Shown here piece by piece: positions 6,433-7,946 of a DNA stretch of 7,946 nucleotides. The stretch spans positions 1-7,946 of the forward strand of contig JAAZGI010000259.1 of assembly GCA_012511315.1 (NCBI GenBank), in the 5' to 3' direction. Source of the stretch: Clostridium sp. Lineage in GTDB: Bacteria > Bacillota > Clostridia > Clostridiales > Clostridiaceae. The first letter of the stretch is position 1. Each line of letters begins with the position of its first letter. A program made the translations under genes and the position numbers. The notes beneath the pieces were generated by a model. The model was not told the origin of the DNA, made no database searches, and saw nothing but the letters and a program-made list of their open reading frames with translations.

Positions 6433-7398
6433 CTAATCGGGGTAAAGTATTTGATCTTGTTGCTTTAATTTTTCTTCTCGTTCCTTGCGGTTAGTGGATC
6501 TAAATTCATACACAAGATATTTAGGGGATAAAAAATCTATTAGGGTTTTCCCTTGTTTTGAGTCCAGCACTTCATGTTGATCTATTTTCAAAACATGTTC
6601 ATAAGCTTGAGCAAAGCGTTTATAAAAATCAGCTTCAAAGGGTATCGGATTATTTAAGTTGTTTCTTAAATAATCGCCAACGATACTTTGATGAAGGTGT
6701 ATGCCACGAACATAGGGAATTAATTCAAAGTTTTGTTGAAACCAGTTATAAATATAGTTGATCCCATCTTCGGAGCTTTTTATATTCCAATTAGTCGTCA
6801 TCATATGGCCTGTGTCTAACATAAACCCCACATTCTCATAATGTATCCCATCAACTAGTTTTTTCGCTAGTCTAGAGGAGGTAAAGTTTAAACCAGGCCA
6901 AGGAAGGTTCTCTAAAAGAAGTTCAAAGCTGTATTGTTTTCCAGCCATCAGTATATTGATCAAAGAAATAGTAGCATCAATAACTTCTTCGTCAGAGTAA
7001 TCAAAATCAAAGGAGTAGGTTTCGGAAATAGTGACATTACTGACGTGGAAAACCACATATTTTGCTCCGATCTCTTGGGCATAATCCATCTCTTGCTGAA
7101 AAAACGAAATTAATATTTCAGGATTTGAGCTACCATAAAAGGATTCCCAAGTCTTGGAACTTCCAAATTCTCTCATTAAAATCGCCTGATTGTTTAACCA
7201 AAAGCTTAACCAATCGGAATAAAAAGGGAGATGCACACCAATCACTTTCTCATTTCGAATATGTTTGTGGCCGTCGAATCCACAATGGATTAACTCGATG
7301 CCATCAACATAATCTTCATAGGAGGATTCTAGGTCTTGATGATCTTTGTATTCACTTAGAATGGTTTCTTCTGATATGAAAGGCAGAATTTTGTACAT
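6433..7398 (-). CDS. Sugar phosphate isomerase/epimerase-like TIM-barrel protein
   Basis: The 321-residue protein fits the xylose-isomerase-like TIM-barrel family (AP endonuclease 2 fold), whose members isomerise or epimerise sugars or cut abasic DNA with divalent metal. Barrel-strand motifs appear in order: GIEL (E35), GVHLPF (H56), VVFHVS (H118), LLENLPW (E163), MLDTGH (D195, H198), GIHLHQ (H234, H236) and LVYEF (E298). E163, D195, a His of the last two motifs and E298 are the expected metal ligands. Length is slightly above the usual 260-300. The start is placed at ATG 7398, behind GGAG with a 7-base spacer; a TTG at 7443 would add 15 residues but has no ribosome binding site. It is transcribed towards the ornithine-cyclodeaminase-like pair but separated by the palindrome at 6300-6349. 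Substrate unknown; a sugar or inositol-type compound is more likely than DNA. Confidence 0.8.
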   Translation of the reverse strand: MYKILPFISEETILSEYKDHQDLESSYEDYVDGIELIHCGFDGHKHIRNEKVIGVHLPFYSDWLSFWLNNQAILMREFGSSKTWESFYGSSNPEILISFFQQEMDYAQEIGAKYVVFHVSNVTISETYSFDFDYSDEEVIDATISLINILMAGKQYSFELLLENLPWPGLNFTSSRLAKKLVDGIHYENVGFMLDTGHMMTTNWNIKSSEDGINYIYNWFQQNFELIPYVRGIHLHQSIVGDYLRNNLNNPIPFEADFYKRFAQAYEHVLKIDQHEVLDSKQGKTLIDFLSPKYLVYEFRSTNRKEREEKLKQQDQILYPD

Positions 7399-7477
7399 CG
7401 TATCACTCCAATAATTAAGTTGCTTACCCTCTAACCATATCAAAAAACATGAATATAATCCTATTTATTGTCTTGAG

Positions 7478-7627
7478 ATGAAGAGTTACTCTAAGAGTAA
7501 CAACCTTAAGGGGTATTTAAAAGGTTTAATATTTGTAAATGAAATAGGAAAATCAATTGATATGACGTGTCTTTTTGAGAGTGCAAACCGTTTGATAGCT
7601 CAAGTAACAATTGTTCCATACTTATAA
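7478..7627 (+). CDS. Doubtful 49-residue ORF in the intergenic region
   Basis: ATG 7478 opens a 49-codon frame ending at TAA 7625-7627; the same frame is open back to 7415 and stays open for 15 codons after the stop. The peptide has a lysine-rich start and mixed hydrophobic segments (GLIFVNEIGKSIDM, LIAQVTIVPYL). There is no clear ribosome binding site (only GAG touching the ATG), and I recognise no family. It could be a gene fragment or chance. Confidence 0.2.
   Translation: MKSYSKSNNLKGYLKGLIFVNEIGKSIDMTCLFESANRLIAQVTIVPYL
7485..7501. promoter_or_regulatory. 17-bp perfect palindrome, candidate operator
   Basis: GTTACTCT and AGAGTAAC face each other around a single A at 7493. It lies about 87 bases upstream of the isomerase-like start at 7398, a sensible position for a dimeric regulator's site. 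The length and odd-centred symmetry fit a repressor or activator operator. No regulator gene is visible in the window to pair with it. Confidence 0.4.
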
Positions 7628-7748
7628 AAGGTCTTGTGTTATAACCTATATTTGAGGGCGAGAGTTATAAGTTAATTCCTAAATATTGATTTAATTACCA
7701 AACATACGAGTAATCATCCATTATAAGTTGGAGCAAAATAGTTTGTGA

Positions 7749-7789
7749 ATCTAAGAACTAATTTTGAATTTTAATATGAGTTCTTAGAT
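7749..7789. repeat. 11-bp perfect inverted repeat with 19-base loop
   Basis: ATCTAAGAACT (7749-7759) and its exact complement (7779-7789) could form a hairpin about 130 bases before the partial gene at the window end. No T-run follows on either strand, so it is not a typical terminator; an operator or leader structure is possible. Confidence 0.4.
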
Positions 7790-7929
7790 AAAAGACATTT
7801 AGGAAAACTTGTTACTAGCCTCAGACTAGCTAAATTTAGATCAAGTAAAGGAGTCAGGGTTATCAATAATTGAATGGACCCTTTGAGTTTTCTGAATTAC
7901 GCTAAATTATATCTTTTATGGAGGTTATT

Positions 7930-7946
7930 TTGAAGAAACGAATTAA
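7930..7946 (+). CDS. Start of a gene cut by the window edge
   Basis: GGAGG (7920-7924) sits 5 bases before a TTG followed by AAG AAA CGA ATT, giving the basic start MKKRI before the window ends. An in-frame ATG at 7918 overlaps this ribosome binding site and is the less likely start. The two or three basic residues would suit a secreted or membrane protein, but five codons are too few to identify it. Confidence 0.45.

Larger units (their letters stand above)
7399..7929. other. Intergenic region between divergent genes
   Basis: About 530 bases between the isomerase-like gene (-) and the partial gene at the right edge (+), so it should hold two outward promoters. Besides the inverted repeats at 7485 and 7749 it contains TTATAAGT at 7665 and 7721 and the complement ACTTATAA at 7620. 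No RNA gene, T-box or riboswitch that I recognise is present, and no promoter stands out. Confidence 0.5.

Noticed and set aside
6558..7379. Plus-strand open frames inside the isomerase-like gene
   Set aside because: They are antisense shadows of a gene with clear family motifs; their translations look random.
7396..7443. TTG at 7443 as the start of the isomerase-like gene
   Set aside because: It has no ribosome binding site, whereas ATG 7398 has GGAG at 7 bases; the 15 extra residues do not look like part of the barrel.
7883..7913. TTGAGT...TTATAT as promoter of the partial right-edge gene
   Set aside because: The spacing is 18 bases with a poor -10, and transcription would begin on top of the ribosome binding site at 7920.
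1..7946. CRISPR array, insertion sequence, tRNA, T-box or recognised riboswitch
   Set aside because: I found no spaced direct repeats, transposase motifs, terminal inverted repeats, cloverleaf sequences, T-box TGGNACCGCG element or riboswitch core that I know.

Overview
The window looks like a chromosomal stretch from a low-GC Gram-positive bacterium, probably Bacillota/Clostridia. It is AT-rich, has strong AAGGAG-type ribosome binding sites, a lipoteichoic-acid-synthase-type membrane sulfatase, and compact hairpin terminators. No rRNA, tRNA, CRISPR array, transposase or phage gene is visible. The genus cannot be fixed from this sequence alone.

Layout, left to right. (1) 25-1011 (+) is a 328-residue protein made of two left-handed beta-helix domains of the gamma-carbonic-anhydrase/PaaY superfamily, followed by a hairpin terminator. 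(2) 1197-1693 is a long non-coding-looking leader with one good sigma-A-type promoter and two very small possible ORFs. (3) 1694-3670 (+) is an LtaS-family enzyme (five membrane segments plus an extracellular sulfatase-fold domain), closed by a 17-bp hairpin that probably serves both converging transcripts. (4) 5033-6124 and 3934-5031 (-) are two tandem paralogues separated by one base. Both belong to the NAD-dependent ornithine-cyclodeaminase-like family that forms the C-terminal half of cyanobacterial ArgZ/AgrE (TIGR00300 type). Their promoter region (6125-6299) carries a 13-bp hairpin and a cluster of ACTTAA-type boxes. (5) A 50-bp perfect palindrome (6300-6349) separates them from a TIM-barrel sugar-phosphate isomerase/epimerase-like gene (6433-7398, -). 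(6) 7399-7929 is a long intergenic region with two inverted repeats and an unconvincing small ORF. (7) The window ends in the first codons of a further + strand gene.

The most interesting observation is a theme seen twice. In the beta-helix protein, the two domains align without gaps over the metal site, and the three zinc-ligand histidine positions are split between them: domain 1 keeps only the middle one (H69), domain 2 keeps only the outer two (H233, H255). In gamma carbonic anhydrases the zinc is held by two histidines of one subunit and one of its neighbour, so this fused protein could still build one composite site between its two halves. In the ArgZ/AgrE-like pair, each paralogue has lost family motifs that the other has kept, which suggests an obligate hetero-oligomer. 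Both are inferences from motif reading and need alignments and structure models.

Nothing in the sequence firmly ties the genes into one pathway. The - strand genes are a plausible small-molecule (amino acid/sugar) metabolism group; the LtaS-type enzyme acts separately on the cell envelope.
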